64,000 nt of DNA from an uncultured Oligoflexales bacterium (GTDB lineage Bacteria; Bdellovibrionota_B; Oligoflexia; Oligoflexales; JAPPIL01): the NCBI GenBank assembly GCA_958296095.1, contig OY282434.1, forward strand, positions 310,001 through 374,000. Reading direction: 5' to 3'. Both the position numbers and the translations under genes were made by a program. Below are positions 54,216 to 64,000 of the stretch, piece after piece. Below the pieces are notes generated by a model that was not told the DNA's origin, did not search any database, and saw only the letters and a program-made list of their open reading frames with translations. Position 1 is the stretch's first letter. Each line of letters starts with the position of its first letter.

Positions 54216-54647
54216 ATGATTTTCAAAACCATCTTGACGTTCGTGTGTTTTCTTGCCGCCTTGGTTGCCCTGTTCTATCTGACCATGAAGGGCAAGGAAG
54301 GTGGTATCTTCGCCGCCCTGAGTGGCGACGACAGGCCACCACCTGTTTTCTATCGCAGTATCGGCGGAGGATTGGATGAACAGCGGCGCGTCAAGCCCGC
54401 TAAGCAGGTGGCACAGGTCTACACGCTGGAATTGACCACAGCACACTCAAAGGGCGAGGCCGATCTGTTGATCGCAAAGCTCTTGAAAAACAAGGTCAGG
54501 GCGTTTTACAGTGAGATCAGGCGAGGGGACACCACCGTCTGGAGCATTCGCAAAGGGATCTTTTCATCGTTACAGGATGCACGCTCTGCCTCTCGGACGC
54601 TGTTAGCGGAACTGAAGCTGAGCAACAAAGTGGTTGAGCTTAACTAG
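54216..54647 (+). CDS. Membrane-anchored SPOR-domain protein
   Basis: 143 residues. ATG at 54216 follows GAGGGGGGC. An N-terminal membrane segment (ILTFVCFLAALVALFYL), a short linker, then a C-terminal SPOR-like domain (AQVYTLELTTAHSKGEADLL, RAFYSEI, TVWSIRKGIFSSLQDARSA). SPOR domains bind peptidoglycan stripped of stem peptides, often at the division site. Ten bases separate it from hemL, so they are probably cotranscribed. The SPOR match is by pattern. Confidence 0.72.
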   Translation: MIFKTILTFVCFLAALVALFYLTMKGKEGGIFAALSGDDRPPPVFYRSIGGGLDEQRRVKPAKQVAQVYTLELTTAHSKGEADLLIAKLLKNKVRAFYSEIRRGDTTVWSIRKGIFSSLQDARSASRTLLAELKLSNKVVELN

Positions 54648-54656
54648 GGAACGCAA

Positions 54657-55952
54657 ATGAACCGAGACAAGTCACGCCGCGCGGCGGTGGCCGCGGGACA
54701 GGTGCTGGTCGGCGGGGTCAATTCTCCCGTGCGCTCTTTCGCCGCAGTGGGAGGTGAGCCACTCTGTCTGGGGCGCGGTCAAGGTGCGTATGTTGAGGAC
54801 ATCGACGGCAATCGCTACCTCGACTATGTGTGCAGTTATGGCGCAACGCTGCTCGGTCATGCCCCCGCGGCGGTGGTCGAGTGTGTCGCACAGGTAGCAC
54901 GTGATGGCTTGACTTTCGGTGCGCCAACGGTGCGTGAGACACAGCTGGCGGAGAAGATTCAAACGGCACTGCCTGCAATGCAAAAGTTGCGTTTCGTCAA
55001 TAGCGGCACGGAAGCCTGCATGACGGCCTTGCGCTTGGCACGTGCTTATACGGGACGCAACAAGATCATCAAATGCCGCGGCTGTTATCACGGGCATGCC
55101 GACCTGCTGTTGGTGCAAGCAGGTTCTGGTGCACTGACACACGGTGTAGCCAGCAGTGCGGGAGTGCCTGCCGCGGTGGTGCAGGATACACTGCTCGTGC
55201 CCTACAACGACAGTGCGGCACTAGCCCAAGTGTTGGCACAGCATGAGGGTGAGGTTGCGGCACTAATCATCGAGCCGATCGTCGGCAACTGCGGGTTTAT
55301 TCGTCCACGCGACGGTTATCTCGCCGCGGTGCAGGAGCTGTGTTCACAACATGGCGCGCTGTTGATTGGCGACGAGGTAATGACGGGCTTTCGGGTCGCC
55401 TGGGGTGGAGTGCAGACCTTGACTGGGGTTATCCCTGACCTGACGGTGTTGGGCAAGGTCATCGGCGGTGGCTTGCCACTAGCGGCATTGGGCGGCAGAG
55501 AAGACATCATGCAGATGCTCGCGCCCTGCGGCCCGGTCTACCAGGCAGGGACACTGTCGGGCAATCCGCTCGCGGTCGCCTGTGGTTTGAAGACATTGGA
55601 AATTTTGGAACGCACCCGCCCTTATGCCCAGCTGGGCGCATTGACGCAACGCTTGACGCGCGGGGCGACGATGTTGGCGCAGGAGTACGGTGTGCCTCTG
55701 ACAGCCGATGCTGAAGGTGGCATGTTCGGGCTGTTTTTCACACCAGCGCGGGTTTATGATAGCGGGCAGGCGCAGGCTAGCGATCAGCACTTGTTTCGGC
55801 GCTTTTTCCACGCCATGCTGGCGCGGGGGGTGAATTTTTCTCCTTCGCCCTTTGAGGCAGGCTTCATTTCAACAGCACATCAGGAGACGGACATCGACAG
55901 CACTCTGCAGCGGTTTGAGCTTTTCCTGCAAACACTGGCAGAGACGCAGTGA
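54657..55952 (+). CDS. hemL: Glutamate-1-semialdehyde 2,1-aminomutase
   Basis: PLP enzyme that makes 5-aminolevulinate in the C5 haem pathway. 431 residues: GGVNSPVRSF near the N-terminus, FVNSGTEACM, KCRGCYHGHAD, VMTGFRVAWGG and the PLP lysine Lys267 in VLGKVIGGGLP, all as in the family. Haem supply fits the several c-haem proteins encoded nearby. The stop overlaps the mqnA GTG start by four bases. Confidence 0.95.
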   Translation: MNRDKSRRAAVAAGQVLVGGVNSPVRSFAAVGGEPLCLGRGQGAYVEDIDGNRYLDYVCSYGATLLGHAPAAVVECVAQVARDGLTFGAPTVRETQLAEKIQTALPAMQKLRFVNSGTEACMTALRLARAYTGRNKIIKCRGCYHGHADLLLVQAGSGALTHGVASSAGVPAAVVQDTLLVPYNDSAALAQVLAQHEGEVAALIIEPIVGNCGFIRPRDGYLAAVQELCSQHGALLIGDEVMTGFRVAWGGVQTLTGVIPDLTVLGKVIGGGLPLAALGGREDIMQMLAPCGPVYQAGTLSGNPLAVACGLKTLEILERTRPYAQLGALTQRLTRGATMLAQEYGVPLTADAEGGMFGLFFTPARVYDSGQAQASDQHLFRRFFHAMLARGVNFSPSPFEAGFISTAHQETDIDSTLQRFELFLQTLAETQ

Positions 55953-56926
55953 ACGACGGTAGAGACAACGACGGCAAACTGACGATTGGCTGGCTTGACT
56001 ACTGGAATCTGCTCCCCATGCGCTTGGAATTGCAGCGGGTGTGGGGGAAGGAACTGCGCTTGGTCTGTGGCACGCCGCGGCACATCAACCGCCGTCTGTT
56101 GGCACACGAGGTTGCCATTGCGCCAGCCTCTAGTGTATGCCTGCTCAGCAACCTCCAGCTCGACATGGCGCTGCCATTGGGGCTAGCTTGCGATGGGCGG
56201 GTGCAGAGTGTCTATCTTGGCTTCAATGCTGGACAGCAGGAACTCTACCAAGCCATCGTCGCCCGCAACGCCACGCTCGCCCGTCTCTGTCGGGAAGCGG
56301 TGTCTGCTTATGGACATGACCTGCGTGGCCTGGCACGAGCTATACGCATGCAGGCGGCGACCAGCAGCTCGCCTATGCCACTGCCGCTGTTCAAGCTGTC
56401 ACCGCACTCAGCCACCAGCAATGCCTTACTGCATGTCTTCTATCAGCTGTGGTTTGGAGAGGAAAACTACCGCTACTTCGCTGAGCATGTTCCCTATGAA
56501 CATGACGCACAGGTGCAGCTGTTAATTGGCAACGAGGCTTTGCAAGCGACGGCTAGGTTTACCGAAACGCTCGATCTTGGCAAAATGTGGAAAGACGTGA
56601 CAGGCTTGCCGTTCGTGTTTGCCGTCTGGCAGGCTCATACCCCCCTGTCGGAGACGTGGCGACACAGGTTGCTGCATGCCGCGGCACTCGCCGCCGCCCG
56701 CATGCGGGTCGAGCCGAGCGACTATCTCGCCCAAGTGGACAACTGTGGTGCTGTCGATCTTGCCGACTACTGGCAACATGTCTACTACACGCTGCGCGGC
56801 CGAGAATTGAAAAGCCTTTACCTGTTCCTCAATCTCTCCCGCCTGCTCACTGCCCAGCACGAAGCCGACGAATCCATCTCCACTCGCCTCGTGCGTTGGG
56901 AAGAACAAGCCAGCTATGCCTACTGA
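55949..56926 (+). CDS. mqnA: Chorismate dehydratase MqnA
   Basis: First enzyme of the futalosine menaquinone pathway: dehydrates chorismate to 3-enolpyruvylbenzoate. The 325-residue protein has the periplasmic-binding-like fold blocks: IGWLDYWNLLPM, CGTPRHINRRLLAHEVAIAPASS (in parts), and LLIGNEALQA, which match MqnA. The length is slightly above the ~280 usual. GTG at 55949 is coupled to the hemL stop. MqnB, C and D are not in the window. Confidence 0.88.
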   Translation: MNDGRDNDGKLTIGWLDYWNLLPMRLELQRVWGKELRLVCGTPRHINRRLLAHEVAIAPASSVCLLSNLQLDMALPLGLACDGRVQSVYLGFNAGQQELYQAIVARNATLARLCREAVSAYGHDLRGLARAIRMQAATSSSPMPLPLFKLSPHSATSNALLHVFYQLWFGEENYRYFAEHVPYEHDAQVQLLIGNEALQATARFTETLDLGKMWKDVTGLPFVFAVWQAHTPLSETWRHRLLHAAALAAARMRVEPSDYLAQVDNCGAVDLADYWQHVYYTLRGRELKSLYLFLNLSRLLTAQHEADESISTRLVRWEEQASYAY

Positions 56927-57013
56927 GCCGCCCCTGTAGAAGCTTGAACCAAAAGAACATGTAAAAATTTCTAAAGTTGTCGTGCCTGTATCCCGATGCG
57001 TGATGTAACGGCT

Positions 57014-57032
57014 AAAGGAAGGACAGTGAATG
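57014..57032 (+). promoter_or_regulatory. Two staggered ribosome sites and starts before the AGAGC tract
   Basis: AAGGA at 57015-57019 lies six bases before GTG (57026-57028), and AAGGA at 57019-57023 lies six bases before ATG (57030-57032). The two starts are in different frames, and both are open into the AGAGC tract. The third frame, that of the lipoprotein signal peptide, has TGA and TAG at 57031-57036 and no start. Confidence 0.7.
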
Positions 57033-57039
57033 ATAGTCA

Positions 57040-58920
<1,881 letters not shown>

Positions 58921-58949
58921 CAAGACAGCTAGTAGTAGGAGGAATAAAA

Positions 58950-60401
58950 ATGCAATTGCACTTGGTAATTATGACGATAGTAGCTGCGTTGTTTAGCAGT
59001 GGATGCAGTGACGGCGAGCCGATGCCAGCAGAAGCATCATGTATAGAACAGGGTTTGATCGACTACCGCGGTAACTGCAGGGTAGCTGATTATGCGCTAA
59101 GGATAAACTCTAAAGCTGGTGACACATCACTTACCATTGAGGTCGTAAGAAGAATAGACGAGGGAGAAGGTAGCTTCTACGAGCGGGCGGTAAAAAGAGG
59201 TGAACTTGCTTATGACAGAGCCGTTGCGGTCGACTTAAGCTGGGATTGTGACGATGATGGCAGTGGTCAGGTTAAGGCGACTATTGCCGCTAACGCAGCT
59301 AAAGGCGAAGCCGCGCTGAGCGGGCTTAACGTGGTAAAGTATGCCTCGTGCAAAGTTACCGCGACAGCTGTCGTCCCCTACTTTCATCACATCGACAAAG
59401 AAGAGCGCACTATCTCAGTAAGGTTCGAAGACGAGTTTGGTTTTGGCGCTAACGAAGAAGGGAAACATAATATTAAGCTAGAATTTTCCAACATAACCCC
59501 TGGCGATCTAGATTCTAGCGTCGATGTTAAGGTGTCACTTCTCGACAATGACGGCCAGCTCATCAAAAAGGGCAGTGCTTTTTTTGATAACCGCGTGACT
59601 GCGGACATAAACTGGTCTTGTGGCGACCACAATAGCCTAGTGCAGTACGTCATCGCCGCAGGGCAGGCCGAAGGCACGGTGCGCATAAATCTAGGCTTCG
59701 CCCACACTGCGGGTGAGCCAGCCATCGAATGTTCAGCCACCGCAAGTGCTTGGCATGGTAATGTATATTTGACCAGTGCTGCCACACCTTTTGTTTTCGG
59801 CAATTTACAGCTGACAGTAGCAGTCGTTGAGGCAGCACTCAGCCAAGCACTCGTCTACCGAGTGTCAGAAGATAATGCGAGCCTGGCAGGAAAGGTGAGC
59901 TTGCGCTTGTCGTGTCAAAAACGGCCAGGCAGCTCAGTGCTCGTGCATTTTCCCGCGGCAGGCACTGCCATCACCTATGGACGAACCTCTGATAACCTCG
60001 CCAGTAACAGCGATGGTCGTCTTTTTCTGCTACGACCAGATATGGGACTACCAACATGCGGAGGCTCAAAGTTGTATGCCACCACAGGTAGCGGAAGTAG
60101 CAAGAAGATAGGAGAGAGTGCAGAATTAACCATCGCCGCAGCACCATCCCCTCCCTTCCATCTCACTGTGAACAAAAGCGTTGTTACTAACCTCAATGGC
60201 TACCGCGGCAAAGTTTGGGTGTTTCTCTACGACAGGACTAAAACCAGCAGTGAACTCGTCGGTTATGCTGATGCTGACGGCGTGAAAACCCGACTCAAAG
60301 CTTCGGCCGCGGCTGATGCGGATTACGCAACACTCGCTAACAATAATAAATACATCGTCTTCGCTGAGGTAGATGGCGAGTTACAGGTATTCTTAATGTA
60401 G
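58950..60401 (+). CDS. Lipoprotein paralogous to the phase-variable gene product
   Basis: 483 residues. ATG at 58950 has AGGAGG seven bases upstream. Lipobox signal MTIVAALFSSGC. Two related domains (KAGDTSLTIEVV, DLSWDCDD; ITPGDLDSSVDVKV, SAFFD, INWSCGD) and a C-terminal domain (SSELVGYADADG, KYIVFAEVDG) mirror the product of 57301-58920. Tandem duplication is therefore clear. Unlike its neighbour it has an ordinary start and is not repeat-controlled. The domain resembles beta-sandwich adhesin-type modules in shape only. It lies 30 bp after its paralogue and 10 bp before the CxxCH gene. Confidence 0.75.
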   Translation: MQLHLVIMTIVAALFSSGCSDGEPMPAEASCIEQGLIDYRGNCRVADYALRINSKAGDTSLTIEVVRRIDEGEGSFYERAVKRGELAYDRAVAVDLSWDCDDDGSGQVKATIAANAAKGEAALSGLNVVKYASCKVTATAVVPYFHHIDKEERTISVRFEDEFGFGANEEGKHNIKLEFSNITPGDLDSSVDVKVSLLDNDGQLIKKGSAFFDNRVTADINWSCGDHNSLVQYVIAAGQAEGTVRINLGFAHTAGEPAIECSATASAWHGNVYLTSAATPFVFGNLQLTVAVVEAALSQALVYRVSEDNASLAGKVSLRLSCQKRPGSSVLVHFPAAGTAITYGRTSDNLASNSDGRLFLLRPDMGLPTCGGSKLYATTGSGSSKKIGESAELTIAAAPSPPFHLTVNKSVVTNLNGYRGKVWVFLYDRTKTSSELVGYADADGVKTRLKASAAADADYATLANNNKYIVFAEVDGELQVFLM

Positions 60402-60411
60402 GGAGCTGGAC

Positions 60412-62655
60412 ATGGAACAAGCTAGGGTAAGCACTGGCCGACAAGCATGGCACGGTATTATGCGGTTGCTCATCGTCGCGGCTTGCTTGGTTGCCTGCAA
60501 AGGCGAGCCGCCTGCGGCACAGGTGCTTGATTCTCCCGTAGATGAGGCGGCAACCGGGCAGCTTAGATGGCTGTTCTTCAAGCTCATCGGCAGAGAGCCT
60601 GGGCTGAATGAAAAATCATCCACCTTCGGTGATGATACGTACGCGAACTTGAAGACAAAAACATATGCAGAGCAGATCGCGGCTATCTTGGGCTCAGATA
60701 CGTTTTATCAGGAGGGGTTCTGGCACTTTCATGAGGATCGCCTGCTGTTAGGAGCAGAAACAGCATACACCGATGCATTTGATCGTGCCTCACTCAAGCT
60801 GGAGATGGCAGATGTGGCACGTTCAGATAACTACTGGGATATCTTCACCTATCGTGATCGTTATCTGCCCCTAAATATGATAAAACTCAGGAACTGTACA
60901 AAATACCTCACTGACGATAATGCTACTACACGTACACGTAGCAAGTGTGCCAGTTTCTTGCAAGCAGTGCTACATCCTGAAGCTGAGCACCGCTCTGACC
61001 CGGATCCGTCCAATAACAACGCCTGCCTTGGGTATCCTGAAGACGGAGAATATAGGTACAAGGCACGCAAGTTCACCAGCATCTACAAAGATCGTTGCTG
61101 TGCTAGTATTGCTGCACAAGACACGGAATTTTGTCAACGCATAGACGGTGACTATACCACCCTGTTTGAGGAAGGTTTTTGCTCGACAGCCGACAAGCAA
61201 GATAACAACAGCCACTGCGTTGAAAAAGAAAAAGACCCTGCTGGTGGCGCAGTACAACAAGGTGCTAGTAGTAAAGAGCAGCAAGAAAAACCATCTTATA
61301 GCCCAAAGTTTGATTGGGATGAGATCCAGATTGATACAGCCCTGCTACTCTATAGCTCGCTACACTTGTCAGAGGGTAGTACGACACCTATCGAGGTGGC
61401 CGCGCCAAGCGACGGTAAGCTATCGGGAGAGACTTATAAGGGCTTCCTCAAGGTGATGTTCCCCGCAGAGCTGCAGGGCTTGCATGCCAGTCCCCTGTGG
61501 CTATCGACACACTATATATCGGATAACAACCAGCATCTGCACCGCGCCAGAATTATCTACCACAGCTGGTTTTGTGAGGGCATCTCTCCCGATCAAGCGA
61601 CGGCAGATGGGGGTGGCCCAAAGGGTGATGATGTTGACGAGTTTGTTGCCCAATACTTTCCCAAGAACGATAAGCATGCACAGAGTCACAAAAGCTGTTA
61701 CGATTGCCACAAGATGGTGCAACCACTAGCTAATTATTTTGGCAAAATGAGTGTCGGACAGAAGTACGAAGATGGTGGCGCGCAGGTGCAGCTAAATGCC
61801 GCAAGATTTTTCCAAGAAGACACTGGAGGCAAGTTGCCGTTACGGGAAAATATTGGCACCGGCTACTACAATCTTTACGAGGAAAAATTTTATGGCGATG
61901 GCGATGGCGATGACTATGGGCACAATGTGGGTGGCATGGCGGGCTTGGCAAAGCTGCTGAGCCAGCTCCCCAAAGTTAAAAGCTGTGTGGTCAAGTATAC
62001 CTGGAACAGGATATTTGGTTGTCAAGCAGCACTCAGTGAAAAGGAAATCAGTGATGCAACCTTGCATCTCACTAGCTATCAGAACCTGCTGACATATTTG
62101 CTGAACACTGACAAGGCGAGAGCCTATTTCATTCCGGACGGGGAAGACAATAAGTGGAATGGTGAGGATGCCCTTATGGCGATGGTTAAAGAAGAACGAG
62201 CCGCACAACAAAGTTTAGATTGCCAGTACAACTCACCTAAGGGTGCCAGTAACCTTGTTTCTATTGACAGCCTTGGTAAGGGTATAGTCGGGAGCAGTAC
62301 TATTGAGGGCGACAAGCGTAATAACGAGGGTGTGTGTGCGCGCTGCCACTATGGTAATAAAAGTCTTAGTTCTGGAAAACTTTTCATGACAGACCCCGAT
62401 GCAAGCAAAGAAATCTTCAATGAAGACATCTCCCCTGACTTCCTAACGACCATTTACCGCCGCACCAACAGCACAGAGTTTGGGATACTGATGCCGATGG
62501 GTGGTTACCCAGAAAATGCATATCCAGGAGCACGCCAAATTTTTAAATGTTTCATCGAGAGAAAAGCCGAGGAAAAGGGCGTAAAATTGCCTGAGCTAAG
62601 TAGCAGCTGTGCAACGATCGATCACCAGAAAATACATAGGATGACAACGCCATGA
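60412..62655 (+). CDS. Large lipoprotein with two c-haem motifs
   Basis: 747 residues. ATG at 60412 has GGAG six bases upstream. Lipobox signal MRLLIVAACLVAC. An early block (LRWLFFKLIGREPG, then IAAILGSDTFYQEGF) recalls DUF1549/DUF1592-type secreted proteins. Haem motifs are CYDCH at residue 429 (KSCYDCHKMVQPLANYFG) and CARCH at 642. VKYTWNRIFGCQ between them matches the conserved end of such families. Many other cysteines suggest disulfides. Probably periplasmic or outer-membrane-facing and redox-active (inference). It is coupled to 62652 by an ATGA overlap. Confidence 0.75.
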   Translation: MEQARVSTGRQAWHGIMRLLIVAACLVACKGEPPAAQVLDSPVDEAATGQLRWLFFKLIGREPGLNEKSSTFGDDTYANLKTKTYAEQIAAILGSDTFYQEGFWHFHEDRLLLGAETAYTDAFDRASLKLEMADVARSDNYWDIFTYRDRYLPLNMIKLRNCTKYLTDDNATTRTRSKCASFLQAVLHPEAEHRSDPDPSNNNACLGYPEDGEYRYKARKFTSIYKDRCCASIAAQDTEFCQRIDGDYTTLFEEGFCSTADKQDNNSHCVEKEKDPAGGAVQQGASSKEQQEKPSYSPKFDWDEIQIDTALLLYSSLHLSEGSTTPIEVAAPSDGKLSGETYKGFLKVMFPAELQGLHASPLWLSTHYISDNNQHLHRARIIYHSWFCEGISPDQATADGGGPKGDDVDEFVAQYFPKNDKHAQSHKSCYDCHKMVQPLANYFGKMSVGQKYEDGGAQVQLNAARFFQEDTGGKLPLRENIGTGYYNLYEEKFYGDGDGDDYGHNVGGMAGLAKLLSQLPKVKSCVVKYTWNRIFGCQAALSEKEISDATLHLTSYQNLLTYLLNTDKARAYFIPDGEDNKWNGEDALMAMVKEERAAQQSLDCQYNSPKGASNLVSIDSLGKGIVGSSTIEGDKRNNEGVCARCHYGNKSLSSGKLFMTDPDASKEIFNEDISPDFLTTIYRRTNSTEFGILMPMGGYPENAYPGARQIFKCFIERKAEEKGVKLPELSSSCATIDHQKIHRMTTP

Positions 62656-63527
62656 AACTACAGGTCACCATCATAGTGCTGCTGTGCAGCGCGTGCTTTC
62701 GTGGGGAGGAAGAGATTACCCAGGTTAAATCGGGGGCCGGAGCAGATGAAGTAAGGACGTGGTATAAGACTCCGACGCAAATAGAGAACACCGTAGAAAA
62801 ATCCTGGGGGATGAATATATCTGATGGCAAACACGAGTACATCACAAAACTCGGCCCCCTATATGGTGGCACCGACAAGCTACTGATGAAAGCGACTCTC
62901 GAAAGACCTACTAGCGGTTATGTGCTGGCACTGGATCTCGTCTCAGCTTGGTTGAGCCGCCTACTCATAGATAAAGAAGCATCCGAAAATAGTAATAATA
63001 GCAGGAGCTTCTTATTCAGCGGTGGAATTGACACGGAGGAAAACCCCGACCATGGCTGTGCTGAGGATGCCTGCTATAGGGATGACAACCAGCAGTGGTG
63101 CGACTGTGACGACGGGATAACACTGGGGATGTATTATAAAAAAGGCAACCAAGCTTACAAAAAAGCGGCAGAGACAGATGATACAGATAAAGATACAGAG
63201 CTTACAGAGTTTAGCTATGAAGAGCGCAAACGCCTGATGCACAATATTCAAGACATCGGTGACTTCTTGAATATGGCGATAGATGAGAAGCTCCCTATCC
63301 CCGATAAAGGCATGCATGCGGCACAATATTTATTAGATGAGGTTTTTATCCCTAACCTCGGTCCGCGTGAAGGTGTCCCTCGTCCACAGTGTTCCGACTG
63401 TGATACAGGGGGTAACTCCAAAGATCCCCTGGCAAGCGATCACCAGGCTTGGGTTAAGGTGGTTTACACGCTCATGCTGAGTGGCCCCTTCTATATCAAT
63501 TTACAAATGGTTGAAAAGGAAAACTAA
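62652..63527 (+). CDS. Predicted Cys-rich lipoprotein
   Basis: 291 residues. ATG overlaps the previous stop (ATGA). Lipobox signal LQVTIIVLLCSAC. The mature part is Asp/Glu/Lys-rich with paired cysteines (GCAEDACYRD, WCDCDD; QCSDCDTGG), but no CxxCH. Some Cys clusters could bind metal. No family recognised. It sits between the CxxCH lipoprotein and the Tat protein, the same place as 15715-16482 in the other operon. Confidence 0.65.
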   Translation: MKLQVTIIVLLCSACFRGEEEITQVKSGAGADEVRTWYKTPTQIENTVEKSWGMNISDGKHEYITKLGPLYGGTDKLLMKATLERPTSGYVLALDLVSAWLSRLLIDKEASENSNNSRSFLFSGGIDTEENPDHGCAEDACYRDDNQQWCDCDDGITLGMYYKKGNQAYKKAAETDDTDKDTELTEFSYEERKRLMHNIQDIGDFLNMAIDEKLPIPDKGMHAAQYLLDEVFIPNLGPREGVPRPQCSDCDTGGNSKDPLASDHQAWVKVVYTLMLSGPFYINLQMVEKEN

Positions 63528-63528
63528 G

Positions 63529-64000
63529 ATGAAATTTTCTCGACGCGAGCTCATCGCCCATTTAAGAAATATTATCGGCACTGCGGGCGCTTACCCGCTC
63601 ATTACTTCGCCGCTGTTAGGGCAGGCTGGTGAGACTAGCACAGCTAATGATGATGAGCACTTTTTTATTTTTGTTGAGCTGAAAGGTGGTGTGCATCACA
63701 CCGTCACCACCGATTATCCGAGCATTGATACTATCAACAAGATTAAGGATAGTCATAACCGCGCCGTGATGACGTTTCCTCTTGGCGATCAGTACAGTAG
63801 TTTTTTGTCTGGCGATCAGACAACTCCCGCACAACAGCAACGTCTGCGGAATGATATTGAAGCTGCCCTTACGGGGGGTAAGAATAAATGGGCCGACTCA
63901 ATTGAGCTTAATGGTTACTTCTGTGCCTTGCCTTACGATAAAGCAAAAGCAGATGACTACTACTATCAATCTCCATCTGACAGCAGCATTCGCTTAGGCC
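63529..64000 (+). CDS. Tat-exported DUF1501-like protein, cut by window end
   Basis: ATG at 63529 follows the previous stop by one base, with AAAAGGAAAACTAAG upstream. The first ~157 codons are present. A twin-arginine motif (SRRELIAHL) and hydrophobic segment (ITSPLLGQA) start the protein. FFIFVELKGGVHHT then resembles the F-x-L-x-GG-x-D/H start of DUF1501 proteins and the FIGLDLKGGAS of 14284-15696. The 3' end is beyond the window. Confidence 0.65.
   Translation, partial: MKFSRRELIAHLRNIIGTAGAYPLITSPLLGQAGETSTANDDEHFFIFVELKGGVHHTVTTDYPSIDTINKIKDSHNRAVMTFPLGDQYSSFLSGDQTTPAQQQRLRNDIEAALTGGKNKWADSIELNGYFCALPYDKAKADDYYYQSPSDSSIRLG

Noticed and set aside
51732..54446. UvrA start at 54446 giving 904 residues
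   Set aside because: The extra 104 residues have no UvrA similarity and overlap the SPOR protein gene on the other strand.

Overview
The window looks like chromosomal DNA of a Gram-negative bacterium. It has lipid A synthesis (lpxD), many lipobox lipoproteins, Tat-exported and c-heme-bearing exported proteins, and a futalosine-type menaquinone gene (mqnA). It also has a C5-pathway haem gene (hemL) and a fused NADH dehydrogenase subunit C/D gene. That mix, with a sigma-70 carrying a Lys/Ala-rich N-terminal tail and DUF1501-like Tat proteins paired with CxxCH proteins, would fit a Bdellovibrionota/Oligoflexia-like or other former deltaproteobacterial lineage. This placement is inference; no rRNA gene is present to settle it.

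Layout. 1-577: non-coding modular repeat. 578-1949: lpxD and the divergent control region. 1950-11550: rpoD, then a same-strand run of two paralogous lipoproteins, nadC and two exported proteins, one very large. 11551-13190: repeat block with a 199-bp tandem array. 13199-19594 (minus strand): rmuC with a small membrane protein, then a four-gene operon of CxxCH protein, lipoprotein, Tat protein and CxxCH lipoprotein. 19736-21712: two exported proteins. 21716-29430: four near-identical Rpn nuclease genes in tandem, each with its own leader and each followed by modular repeats. 29434-40129: mostly exported or housekeeping genes (vWA lipoprotein, TPR protein, nuoCD, a degenerate protease-like protein, lon coupled to a cysteine desulfurase, a beta-propeller). 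40290-44750: tRNA-Arg(CCT), then an AT-richer accessory region with an orphan AbiEi, an exported protein, an inverted-repeat-bounded element holding partition-gene remnants, and a complete AbiE toxin-antitoxin operon with palindromic operators. 44815-45330: repeat block. 45376-49635: overlapping three-gene operon of exported proteins. 49819-54134: uvrA-like, panB and dnaJ operon. 54216-56926: SPOR protein, hemL, mqnA. 57014-64000: a second exported operon that starts with exactly 50 copies of AGAGC fused to a lipoprotein signal peptide, then a paralogous lipoprotein, a CxxCH lipoprotein, another lipoprotein and a Tat protein cut by the window end.

The most notable items are three. (1) The AGAGC tract looks like a three-state phase-variation switch: two overlapping ribosome-binding-site/start pairs in two frames enter a stop-free repeat and exit into a lipoprotein that at 50 copies is in neither frame. 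(2) The four tandem rpn genes all carry a strong internal ribosome-binding site and ATG that would make a separate C-terminal product, the gene-within-gene antitoxin arrangement reported for Rpn proteins, with four different counts of the 4-residue repeat. (3) Two operons combine Tat-exported DUF1501-like proteins with CxxCH proteins and lipoproteins, a possible uncharacterised envelope system. A large family of non-coding modular repeats fills at least eight intergenic gaps and seems to have accompanied the rpn duplications.
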